Of a stretch of DNA of 6,349 nucleotides, positions 1 to 6,160 are shown piece after piece. Under the pieces are notes generated by a model, which was not told the DNA's origin, did not search any database, and worked only from the letters and a program-made list of their open reading frames with translations. Origin of the DNA: UBA1723 sp045641065. Lineage in GTDB: Bacteria; Bacteroidota; Bacteroidia; Bacteroidales; Paludibacteraceae. A program made the translations under genes and the position numbers. Position 1 is the first letter of the stretch. Every line of letters begins with the position of its first letter. The stretch lies in assembly GCA_045641065.1 (NCBI GenBank), contig JAZUGF010000168.1:1-6349 (forward strand), given 5' to 3'.

Positions 1-99
1 GATGTCTGTCGTCTCCACTTCTTTAACTACTGACAATTTGAAGCTCATGCTGTAGTCCTTCTGCGTTCGCTTCACGTAACCGTTTTCTTTTTCTTTCAT
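1..99 (-). CDS. IS3-family transposase OrfA, N-terminal fragment
   Basis: An open minus-strand frame runs from an ATG at 97-99 to the window edge (33 codons), starting MKEKENGYVKRTQKDYSMSF. The R-T-Q-K-D-Y-S-x-x-F-K-L-x-V-V-x-E-V-E pattern is the usual beginning of Bacteroidetes IS3/IS911-type OrfA proteins, just before their helix-turn-helix. OrfA binds the IS ends and is normally fused to the DDE integrase OrfB by programmed frameshifting. An A-rich stretch with GAGACG precedes the ATG, a weak ribosome-binding site. Only the N-terminus is visible, so activity and completeness cannot be judged. The assignment rests on remembered family similarity. Confidence 0.72.
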   Translation of the reverse strand, partial: MKEKENGYVKRTQKDYSMSFKLSVVKEVETTDI

Positions 100-138
100 A
101 ACGTCTCTTTTTTTGTAACGCTATTTCAGGACTAGACA
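1..138 (-). mobile_element. End of an IS3-family insertion sequence (partial)
   Basis: The left edge holds the start of an IS3-type transposase reading leftward out of the window. Reading the minus strand, the sequence TGTCTAGTCCTGAAATAG starts at 138 and begins with TG, the terminal dinucleotide usual for IS3-family elements, so 138 is the proposed outer end. The rest of the element, including the other inverted repeat, lies outside the window. The boundary is inferred, not proven. Confidence 0.5.
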
Positions 139-155
139 TTTAGTTTGTAGAAAAG

Positions 156-189
156 ACTTCCAAAATTTGGAAGTTTTTTTTTTTTTTTT
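156..189 (+). terminator. Palindromic hairpin with T16 tract
   Basis: The arms ACTTCCAAA (156-164) and TTTGGAAGT (166-174) are perfectly complementary around one central A, and a run of 16 T follows (174-189). As RNA it would fold with a loop of a few bases, giving a short, weak-GC stem with a very long U tract. The polarity is plus strand, yet no plus-strand gene lies to its left, only the outward-reading IS3 transposase. It may be the terminator of a gene that the IS insertion has displaced. Confidence 0.6.
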
Positions 190-242
190 CTTTGTTGCCA
201 GGAAAAATATTTAGGACATAATCTACTTATTGATAGAATTTA

Positions 243-761
243 ATGGCAATTAAACATTATGATAAAGGATTTCCTCCTGTTTGCGACGTAAATTCAAGGG
301 TTTTATTATTGGGAACACATCCGTCGGATGATTCATTAGATAAGGGGTTTTATTATAGCGGTTCACGTAATCGTTTCTGGAAAACCATTTCTCAGGTTTT
401 TGGTGTACCCGAACCCAAAGACAAAAAATCAAAGGAAAAATTTTGCCTTGAGCATAATATAGCTTTATGGGATGTTTTAAAAGCTTGTGATAGAGACGGT
501 GCCAAAGACGCTACAATTAAAAATCCAGAGTATAATGATTTTGTAGAATTCTTCAAAGACAAAAATATAAGTCATGTATTCTGTTTAGGAAAAGATGCAT
601 ACAAATTCTATTGCGAGTACCGTGATTCAAAAAACAGATCCATTATTGAAGCTGTTTATTTGGTTTCTTCTTCTAATGCGGCAAGGAGAATTAATGACGA
701 CGAATTGGTTATTCTCTATAGAGAGGAATTTAAAAAAGTTCCTGGATTCGAATCTTTATGA
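243..761 (+). CDS. Uracil-DNA glycosylase superfamily protein, deoxyinosine (HDG)-type
   Basis: A 172-residue protein, the usual length for single-domain Mug/HDG-type base-excision glycosylases, which flip out a deaminated base (hypoxanthine, uracil or a mismatch) and cut the glycosidic bond. The N-terminal FPPV segment (10-13), the strand-plus-loop LLLGTHPS (21-28), GFYYSGSRNRFW (35-46) and IALWDV (73-78) match the family 6 deoxyinosine glycosylase pattern. Asn43 in RNRFW lies in the segment carrying the candidate catalytic asparagine. HVFCLGKDAY (111-120) is the usual second core strand. The C-terminal DNA-intercalating motif, normally close to LPSTSPAN, reads LVSSSNAARR (140-149), lacking the prolines. 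The lesion specificity is therefore uncertain. The ATG is preceded by A/T-rich DNA with no Shine-Dalgarno sequence and no convincing promoter. The lipoprotein gene follows on the same strand after 35 bases, so the two are probably co-transcribed. Confidence 0.85.
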   Translation: MAIKHYDKGFPPVCDVNSRVLLLGTHPSDDSLDKGFYYSGSRNRFWKTISQVFGVPEPKDKKSKEKFCLEHNIALWDVLKACDRDGAKDATIKNPEYNDFVEFFKDKNISHVFCLGKDAYKFYCEYRDSKNRSIIEAVYLVSSSNAARRINDDELVILYREEFKKVPGFESL

Positions 762-796
762 AGTCTGAATATGTCAAATTGATTAATCATAAATAT

Positions 797-3352
797 ATGA
801 AAAAACTAAGATTTTTACCACTTATTTGTTTGTTTACTTTAATGCAAATAGTGGTGTTTTCTTGTAAGGATGACGAAATAGAAGCTCCAGAAGAGCAAAA
901 ACCGGAAGAAACTCCAGTTGAAATACCGGAAGAAATGGTAAAAGATTCATCTGGTGTTGTTTCTGGACATGTTTATGTCGATTTAGGCCTATCTGTGAAA
1001 TGGGCTAATTGCAACTTAGGTGCCGAAAAATCCTATGATTACGGAGATTATTATATGTGGGGCTATACGACTCCGTGGAAAGAAGGCTCGACTTGGGAGA
1101 AGTTGGATAGAACTGGAGGTTATGGATTTCGTATCTTGTTGCCAAAATATGACGCGGCAACGGTTAATTGGGGTTCTGATTGGAGGATTCCAACTAATGA
1201 TGAAATTTCAGAACTTATTAAAAATTGTAAATGGACATGGACATCTAATTATCGAGAATCAGGAATTTCTGGTTATATAGTTTCTGCTAATAATGGTAAC
1301 TCAATTTTCTTGCCAGCGGCTGGAAATAGTAAAGGAAAGAAGGGAGAAATGGGGTATTACTGGGATAGTTATGTGTTGTCTTCAACAACCGAAGGATTGA
1401 CAATGGACAAAGATAAATATATTAAGGATGTATTGTCTTCTTCTGTCGGAATGTCAATCCGTCCTGTTGTTGCAACGGAAAAACCTATTGAGATAATAAG
1501 AGATTCAACTGGTATAATTTCAAATCATGTCTATGTTGATTTAGGACTATCTGTTAAGTGGGCTAATTGCAATTTGGGAGCTCAAAGATCTGTAGATTAT
1601 GGTGATTATTATATGTGGGGCTATACGACTCCGTGGTCTGGAGAATCGTGGCAAGGAATAGATAGAACAGGAGAAGGTCTCCGTATATTGATCCCTGAAT
1701 ATGATGCGGCAATTGCGAACTGGGGTGAAGATTGGCGTATGCCAACAAATGATGAGTTAAGAGAATTGATGGATAAATGTAAGTGGTCGTGGACTCCAGA
1801 TTTTCAAAAAACAGGAGTTGCTGGATATGTGGTGACTGCAGAAAATGGTAATTCTATTTTCTTGCCTGCTGCTGGATGTAGTAATGGAGACAAAGGAAAT
1901 AAAGGTTATTATTGGGATAGCTATGTTCTGGGTCCTAGTGATATAACTTCTACGGCTGAAGGTATCACGATAGATGACTTCAAATATATCAAAGATATGA
2001 TGCATGTTAATGTAGGCCGATCAATTCGTCCTGTTGTTAATGAAACCAAGGATACTGGTGTAGAAGTGTCAGGTACGGTTATGTCTCATGATTATGTTGA
2101 TCTTGGCTTGTCCGTTAAGTGGGCAACATGTAATATCGGTTCTTCAACAACTGCTGAATATGGAGATTATTTTGCATGGGGATTCCATATTCCTTGGAAC
2201 GAAGATGCATTCGACCAATATTTCTATTGGATCGATTTCTGTGGAGATGACTATTATCTTGACCAGAGATTTGATATGGCTGCTACAAGTTGGGGAAAAG
2301 CATGGAGACTTCCTACAGATAAAGAATGTCAGGAACTACTACGAAATTGTGATTGGAGATGGATTCCAGATTATAAGAATACTGGTACAGTTGGTTATTT
2401 AGGAAAATCACAAAAGAATGGCAATTATATCTTCTTGCCAGCTGGAGGAAAAATGTCTGCAGATGGAATTAAATATTCCACTGGAGAAGGTTATTATTGG
2501 TCTTCTTATTTGTTTGGTAGCCAGTATTCGTCTCTTTCTGCTCATGGATTTAAATTTGTTAAAGGTCTTAGAGATGACAATTTTGAAACTCGTTATACAG
2601 GACTTTCTGTTCGTGCAGTTGTTGCAGACGTAAATAATACAGAATATGTAAATAAGGATGTTATGTTGAATCTTGATGGTTCTAAACCTGAGGAAGATGC
2701 AAATGAGACTTCTATACAGGGTGTTACCGTAAATGGTAAGTATGGCAATCATACTTATGTTGATTTAGGTTTGCCAAGCAGAACTTTGTGGGCAACTTAT
2801 AATGTCGGTGGTTCGTCAACAGATTCAAAGGGTAATTATTATGCTTGGGGAGAAACGGAATCTAGAGACTATTATAAGGACGAAAACTATAAGTTCTTTG
2901 GTGGTTTTGATGAATTGACAGACAATATGATTATGTCCAAATATAATACTAACAAGACATTTGGACAAATTGATAAGAAGACAGTTTTAGATGCTGTTGA
3001 TGATGCTGCAACTCAGAACATGGGCTCTGATTGGCGTATGCCAACAAAAAAAGAGATGGAGGAACTATTAAATGCTTGTGCTTGGAAGACTACAACAATT
3101 AATGGCGTTTTTGGTCATCTTGGTGTTTCAAAAATTAACAGAAATAAAATATTCTTGCCTGCGATGGATTTCAAGTATATGGATGTGCCACAGGGACAAT
3201 TTGTTATTTATTGGACATCTTCATTATATACTGATTATTCAGTTAGGGCATTTGCTTTCACTTCTGGAGATGCAAAGACTGAAGTGTTAGGTTGGGGAAG
3301 ACATCAGGGTATTCCTGTTCGTGCTGTTGTAAATAGAAAACTTCAGTGGTAA
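797..3352 (+). CDS. Surface-exposed lipoprotein with four FISUMP repeats
   Basis: From the ATG at 797 the product is 851 residues and begins with a lipoprotein signal peptide: MKKLR, a hydrophobic core, and VVFSC with Cys23 as the lipidated residue. Lys-Asp-Asp-Glu follows (24-27), matching the Bacteroidetes lipoprotein export signal that sends proteins to the outer face of the outer membrane. An upstream in-frame ATG at 758 overlaps the glycosylase stop (ATGA), but it would bury the signal peptide behind 13 polar residues, so 797 is preferred. After an acidic Pro/Glu linker (28-50) come four related domains of about 170-195 residues: 58-225, 244-414, 431-609 and 651-844. Each opens with H-x-Y-V-D-L-G-L, has W-A-x-(C/Y)-N and Y-(G/Y)-D/N-Y-(Y/F)-x-W-G, then W-R-x-P-T, a (I/F)-F-L-P-A strand and a final (I/V)-R-(P/A)-V-V. 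This is the Fibrobacter succinogenes major paralogous domain, common in Bacteroidales surface lipoproteins. Its ligand is unknown; adhesion or glycan binding is a guess. Confidence 0.88.
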   Translation: MKKLRFLPLICLFTLMQIVVFSCKDDEIEAPEEQKPEETPVEIPEEMVKDSSGVVSGHVYVDLGLSVKWANCNLGAEKSYDYGDYYMWGYTTPWKEGSTWEKLDRTGGYGFRILLPKYDAATVNWGSDWRIPTNDEISELIKNCKWTWTSNYRESGISGYIVSANNGNSIFLPAAGNSKGKKGEMGYYWDSYVLSSTTEGLTMDKDKYIKDVLSSSVGMSIRPVVATEKPIEIIRDSTGIISNHVYVDLGLSVKWANCNLGAQRSVDYGDYYMWGYTTPWSGESWQGIDRTGEGLRILIPEYDAAIANWGEDWRMPTNDELRELMDKCKWSWTPDFQKTGVAGYVVTAENGNSIFLPAAGCSNGDKGNKGYYWDSYVLGPSDITSTAEGITIDDFKYIKDMMHVNVGRSIRPVVNETKDTGVEVSGTVMSHDYVDLGLSVKWATCNIGSSTTAEYGDYFAWGFHIPWNEDAFDQYFYWIDFCGDDYYLDQRFDMAATSWGKAWRLPTDKECQELLRNCDWRWIPDYKNTGTVGYLGKSQKNGNYIFLPAGGKMSADGIKYSTGEGYYWSSYLFGSQYSSLSAHGFKFVKGLRDDNFETRYTGLSVRAVVADVNNTEYVNKDVMLNLDGSKPEEDANETSIQGVTVNGKYGNHTYVDLGLPSRTLWATYNVGGSSTDSKGNYYAWGETESRDYYKDENYKFFGGFDELTDNMIMSKYNTNKTFGQIDKKTVLDAVDDAATQNMGSDWRMPTKKEMEELLNACAWKTTTINGVFGHLGVSKINRNKIFLPAMDFKYMDVPQGQFVIYWTSSLYTDYSVRAFAFTSGDAKTEVLGWGRHQGIPVRAVVNRKLQW
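968..3328 (+). repeat. Four tandem FISUMP-encoding repeats, first two nearly identical in places
   Basis: The repeat units occupy about 968-1471, 1526-2038, 2087-2623 and 2747-3328. Units 1 and 2 share an uninterrupted 33-base identity (1046-1078 and 1604-1636), offset 558 bases, the same as the offset between the two units. Units 3 and 4 are diverged in DNA and longer. The pattern points to a relatively recent duplication of unit 1 or 2 inside an older repeat array, and it offers homology for copy-number change by recombination. Confidence 0.85.
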
Positions 3353-3380
3353 TAAATAACATTTCTTGGTTATAAATAAT

Positions 3381-3419
3381 CAATCCCCGAAAGTCAACTG
3401 GCTTTCGGGGATTGGTTTT
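3381..3419 (+). terminator. Rho-independent terminator after the lipoprotein gene
   Basis: A 13-bp perfect stem, CAATCCCCGAAAG (3381-3393) with CTTTCGGGGATTG (3402-3414), closes an 8-base loop and is followed by TTTT (3416-3419). It starts 29 bases after the lipoprotein stop. It also lies 16 bases beyond the end of the convergent antitoxin gene. On the minus strand the downstream stretch is only ATTATTTATAA, so it may act in both directions but looks stronger on the plus strand. Confidence 0.9.
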
Positions 3420-3434
3420 ATGATTATTGTTTTA

Positions 3435-3662
3435 TCATGCTACTTTGTTATAATCAAGCACTGAAATTTCCTGCATCATTTTTTTTGCAGAATCTACAAT
3501 TTTTTCCAATCTGATAACAACATCATCTGATATAAAAATCTCTCCACATTGAACACATTCATCACAAGGAACATTTTTTATGATAATCAAACAATCCTTG
3601 TAATTTACTACGTGAGTTGTCGTAGATTTTTTAATTTCACCTGTTTTACAAAAAACACACAT
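3435..3662 (-). CDS. YgiT/MqsA-type zinc-finger antitoxin, short form
   Basis: A 75-residue protein with two metal-binding pairs, C2-x-x-C5 and C36-x-x-C39, separated by a strand-rich segment that ends I-K-N-V-P. This is the YgiT-type (MqsA N-terminal) zinc-finger fold; Cys33 is an additional nearby cysteine. Known family members neutralise a ribonuclease-type toxin encoded beside them. Classical MqsA has a C-terminal helix-turn-helix that binds the operon operator. Here the protein stops after one helical segment (about 46-68), so no DNA-binding domain is visible. The gene starts two bases after the toxin stop, behind a strong Shine-Dalgarno sequence. Toxin-first order resembles mqsRA. The antitoxin assignment is confident; which protein regulates the operon is open. 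Confidence 0.85.
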   Translation of the reverse strand: MCVFCKTGEIKKSTTTHVVNYKDCLIIIKNVPCDECVQCGEIFISDDVVIRLEKIVDSAKKMMQEISVLDYNKVA

Positions 3663-3664
3663 AG

Positions 3665-3970
3665 TTACCTCCTTGTTTTTAAGTCTTCATTAAAATAATT
3701 CAAATCTGGATAATATGTAGTGATGATAAATGCAAATTCGTTATCTACACTTGCGACAACATGAATAACTTTATCTTCTAATGTATATCCAAATATTAAG
3801 CAACTTGGGAAAGGAGTGTCGTTTGGATAATCTTTAATTGTATCTCCGTTCATAATACAATTCAAAACATCAGCACGGGATATCTCTCTTTCCAGCATTC
3901 TCTTTAAGCAATGTTTAGACCATTTTATATTTTTTTTGTCTACACATTCTCTTATTTTCTTTAATATCAT
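3665..3970 (-). CDS. DUF4258-family toxin of a type II toxin-antitoxin pair
   Basis: A 101-residue protein with the DUF4258 signature: W-S-K-H-C-L-K-R-M-L-E-R (17-28), then D-V-L (34-36) and G-D-T-I-K-D-Y-P (42-49), P-F-P-S-C-L-I-F-G-Y (53-62), I-H-V-V (69-72) and I-T-T-Y-Y-P-D (83-89). The conserved His20, Arg24, Arg28, His70 and Tyr86 are plausible active-site residues by position. DUF4258 proteins recur next to YgiT-type zinc-finger proteins and are predicted to be RelE/MqsR-like RNA-cutting toxins, though activity is not shown by sequence alone. The final codons AGG AGG TAA double as the antitoxin's Shine-Dalgarno sequence, so translation of the two genes is probably coupled. A palindrome and a promoter-like box lie just upstream. 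Confidence 0.83.
   Translation of the reverse strand: MILKKIRECVDKKNIKWSKHCLKRMLEREISRADVLNCIMNGDTIKDYPNDTPFPSCLIFGYTLEDKVIHVVASVDNEFAFIITTYYPDLNYFNEDLKTRR
3667..3674 (-). promoter_or_regulatory. Full Shine-Dalgarno sequence inside the toxin's last codons
   Basis: On the minus strand AAGGAGGT is followed by AACT and the antitoxin ATG (3660-3662). The GG of the core ends 5 bases before the ATG. The same bases encode the toxin's terminal Arg-Arg and the first base of its TAA stop. It is the clearest Shine-Dalgarno match in a window whose other genes have A/T-rich leaders, and it would favour strong antitoxin translation relative to toxin. Confidence 0.8.
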
Positions 3971-3983
3971 ATTTATACTGTTA

Positions 3984-4005
3984 TAAATCTAATGCAAATT
4001 TGCAT
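3984..4005 (-). promoter_or_regulatory. Toxin-antitoxin promoter box with 14-bp palindromic operator candidate
   Basis: ATGCAAATTTGCAT at 3992-4005 is a perfect 14-bp palindrome. Directly downstream on the minus strand is TAGATTTA (3984-3991), one mismatch from the Bacteroidetes -7 consensus TAnnTTTG, with the toxin ATG 13 bases further on. No good TTTG is seen at the -33 position, where the DNA is a T/A tract. The palindrome would lie between -7 and -33, the classic place for an autorepressor of a toxin-antitoxin operon. The binding protein is unknown. Confidence 0.5.
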
Positions 4006-4015
4006 TTTTTTATGT

Positions 4016-4071
4016 AAAAAAACAAATTTCTAGCTGCCTATCAATCCGATAGCAGCCGGGATTTGTTTTTT
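4016..4071. terminator. Long bidirectional terminator hairpin between TerB-J gene and toxin operon
   Basis: The outer stem pairs AAACAAAT (4020-4027) with ATTTGTTT (4061-4068). The inner stem pairs GCTG (4033-4036) with CAGC (4053-4056) and CTATC (4038-4042) with GATAG (4048-4052), around loop AATCC, with one bulged C. T-rich tracts flank both sides: TTTTTT on the plus strand at about 4066-4071, and TTTGTTTTTTT on the minus strand. Its main job is probably to end the minus-strand TerB-J transcript and insulate the toxin promoter immediately beyond it. Confidence 0.75.
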
Positions 4072-4157
4072 ATATAAATTATTAGCGAATTGTTACAAAT
4101 GAGGCTTGTTAAGGACGGAACACCTAACTCCATTACAACGTATGGTTTGTACCGACA

Positions 4158-4190
4158 ATTATGAATTATGCATTATGCATTATGAATTAT
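4158..4190. repeat. Heptamer tandem repeat ATTATGM (4.7 copies)
   Basis: Units read ATTATGA, ATTATGC, ATTATGC, ATTATGA and ATTAT. The last partial unit supplies the TAA stop (4187-4189, minus strand) of the TerB-J gene. The outer units carry A and the inner ones C, making the array nearly symmetric. Such A/T-rich heptamer arrays are typical of dispersed intergenic repeats. The adjoining 4076-4157 has no gene that I can see, only an imperfect inverted pattern around 4090-4136. Confidence 0.75.
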
Positions 4191-6091
4191 TTCATACCTC
4201 TGCTCTCCTTCACAATCTCAAATGCTTTATTTAGTTCCTGACACTTCTCAGTCGCTTTTCTGACTGCTTCTGGACCTCTGCTCTCCATCAAATCAGGATG
4301 GTTGACACGCATAAGATTTCGCCAGCTTGCTTTGATCTCTTTGTCTGTGGCATCTCTGTCGATTCCAAGAGCGGCATACGCTTTCTCCAGCTCACTTGAA
4401 TATCTTGGCTGTGAATTGCCTTGGCTATTCTTATTATTGCTCTGCGAATGGTTTTGTCCATTATTCCCTTGAGAATGACTATTGCTTCTCTGTTTATTTT
4501 CCTTGTCTTTTTTCTTTTGCTCTTTCTCTTTCTTCTTTTTACGGTTTTCATACTGGCTTCGCATAAAATCGTATGACCCTTTTGAGACTTTAAGCAATTT
4601 TGCCACTTTGTTCAAGAATTGAAGCTCTGCATTGTTGCATGTCTCATCCGCATAGATGATTTCAACTAAAACCCTAAATATCTCCTCGCGTCTTGTATAA
4701 TCTTGACGGTACTGCTTATTGATTCTATTGACTGCATTCTCGACATTTAAGTCGATGTATTCATATTCCAAATATTTTTTGACTTCCAAAACTCTCTCTT
4801 GGAAGTGCTCTTTGTCGTATTTTAATATAAATGTTTTGACGACGTCGAGCTCGCAGACCATTTTCGAACGGTCCACTTTCATTGCTTCAACAAACAACTC
4901 AACTGTAAGATCAACAAACAATTTGTCGTTATCCTCTTTTTGATTTTTTGCTTTCTCTTTCTTTTCTTTTTTCTTTTGTGCTGTTCTGTATGCTGCTTCT
5001 GCATCGTATTCCAACTTCACAGAGTCGAAAAGAGATGTGTTGAAATTCAACCATTTACAGATGATCCCTAATGTTTGATGAAATTGATTGACCTGATAAA
5101 CTGCAGAAAATAAAGCATTTATCAGTTTTTTTTGCAGTTCCAAATCCCATTTTTTGTATTCTGATGTCTCTTTTATTTTTTTACAAAGAAAATCCAGGTC
5201 CCAGAATGACACTTCTGAGTAAGTGGATTGGGAAATCCAATCTTCCAAGTCTTTAACTCTTTGGTTATAGTTTGGTCTATCTATAAGGTATATAAAGTCT
5301 TCCAACGACCTTTTAGTCGACTCATTGACGTTGCCTCCGCCACAGTATTTTGCCGTGTATATTACAAGTTTTGAGCAAAGCAATAAGAGATCGATAGAGT
5401 CACCTTTGTTATTTCCCTTATGTTCGTTTTTCCATTTGTATTTATGATTAGAACTAATACGTTCAAAACAGAAGTCGCTAATACCTAATGATTTACTTAA
5501 ATCCTGTAGTAATGTATTATTGCCGTTAGGTTGGTATGCAACAGAAAATAGTGAATCTAAAAGATTATATTGGAAATCAAAGTCCCATTGCTTTTTCTCA
5601 CGATTGATCTTTTCGCAAACTGCATTTAAGTCGGAACTAGAGATGTCTGAGATTGATGCGAGCTCAATTAATTTTATTAGATCAATATATCTTGCTTTAT
5701 AGTGCTTTGAATCGACTTTGAATATGAGGTTTGTAAGCTTGCTGCTTTTTAACGATTCAAGGTCGTTTCCACAGTATTTTGCAGTATACACAATAAGCTT
5801 TGTGCAAAGCATTAGTAGGTCATCGCCTTCATAATCATTTTCTGTATTCGTTTTGCTGTCTGTTATATCGTTGTTATTAGATTCAAGGCCAAAAAATGAC
5901 TTTATTAAATTTCCCGCTTCTTTGCCGAATATAGTGAGTAGTAAAATAAAAATAAATAGAAATAACCCACTTAATAATACTGCTGATTCCCCTATGGCCA
6001 ATGAACAAAATGCTTCTGAATTAGATATTCCCAAAATGATTAATAAGAATATTGCTGATGCTATTATTTTATTTTTGTTTTCTTTTTTCAC
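4187..6091 (-). CDS. Membrane-anchored triple TerB-like / J-domain protein (DjlA-like)
   Basis: Read from the GTG at 6091, the product is 634 residues. Two hydrophobic segments (about 8-23 and 32-55) follow a lysine-rich start, so it is anchored in the inner membrane with most of the protein probably cytoplasmic. Three all-helical TerB-like repeats follow: about 89-212, 232-363 and 388-514. Repeats 1 and 2 share L-L-x-L-C-(T/S)-K-L-(V/I)-(V/I)-Y-T-A-K-Y-C-G. Repeat 3 is closest to standard TerB, with paired acidic positions D407/E414 and D482/E489. Charged Lys/Glu stretches (371-390, 515-534) and an Asn/Gln/Ser-rich linker (535-565) lead to a C-terminal J domain (566-631) with the HPD triad at 598-600, which stimulates DnaK ATPase. 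Membrane anchor, TerB and C-terminal J is the plan of DjlA, but DjlA has a single TerB domain. No in-frame ATG exists near the start; a TTG at 6133 is the alternative and adds 14 residues. The substrate is unknown. Confidence 0.82.
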   Translation of the reverse strand: MKKENKNKIIASAIFLLIILGISNSEAFCSLAIGESAVLLSGLFLFIFILLLTIFGKEAGNLIKSFFGLESNNNDITDSKTNTENDYEGDDLLMLCTKLIVYTAKYCGNDLESLKSSKLTNLIFKVDSKHYKARYIDLIKLIELASISDISSSDLNAVCEKINREKKQWDFDFQYNLLDSLFSVAYQPNGNNTLLQDLSKSLGISDFCFERISSNHKYKWKNEHKGNNKGDSIDLLLLCSKLVIYTAKYCGGGNVNESTKRSLEDFIYLIDRPNYNQRVKDLEDWISQSTYSEVSFWDLDFLCKKIKETSEYKKWDLELQKKLINALFSAVYQVNQFHQTLGIICKWLNFNTSLFDSVKLEYDAEAAYRTAQKKKEKKEKAKNQKEDNDKLFVDLTVELFVEAMKVDRSKMVCELDVVKTFILKYDKEHFQERVLEVKKYLEYEYIDLNVENAVNRINKQYRQDYTRREEIFRVLVEIIYADETCNNAELQFLNKVAKLLKVSKGSYDFMRSQYENRKKKKEKEQKKKDKENKQRSNSHSQGNNGQNHSQSNNKNSQGNSQPRYSSELEKAYAALGIDRDATDKEIKASWRNLMRVNHPDLMESRGPEAVRKATEKCQELNKAFEIVKESRGMK

Positions 6092-6130
6092 TTTCTCGTT
6101 TTTATTATTGTCTGAACATAAATTATTCCG

Positions 6131-6160
6131 CAATATTACAAAAAAAGAGGGTGTATCAAA
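6131..6160 (-). promoter_or_regulatory. Promoter candidate for the TerB-J gene
   Basis: On the minus strand TTTG (6157-6160) is followed after 18 bases by TAATATTG (6131-6138), one mismatch from TAnnTTTG and one base short of the usual 19-21 spacing. If used, transcription would begin near 6124. The TTG at 6133 would then lie inside the -7 box, leaving the GTG at 6091 as start with a leader of about 33 bases. The -33 element lies inside the hairpin of 6143-6178. Confidence 0.5.

Noticed and set aside
190..242. Promoter of the TTTG / TAnnTTTG type for the glycosylase
   Set aside because: TTTG at 191-194 has no acceptable -7 box at 19-21 bases; the nearest candidates match only half of the consensus.
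758..796. Start of the lipoprotein at the ATG overlapping the glycosylase stop
   Set aside because: It would place 13 polar residues before the signal peptide; the ATG at 797 gives a normal lysine start, hydrophobic core and lipobox.
2408..2752. 114-codon minus-strand open frame inside the lipoprotein gene
   Set aside because: It is a shadow of FISUMP repeat 3 coding sequence in the opposite strand, with no domain signature or own leader.
968..3328. Repeated units considered as a CRISPR or DNA-level satellite
   Set aside because: Units are about 500-580 bases, in frame and encode protein domains with diverging DNA; there are no short repeats with regular spacers anywhere in the window.
4088..4140. 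Possible integron attC site, because of GTTAAGG and CCTAAC-like boxes in an imperfect inverted arrangement
   Set aside because: The outer boxes are in the wrong polarity (GTT on the left, AAC on the right), and there are no other attC-like sites or integrase in the window.
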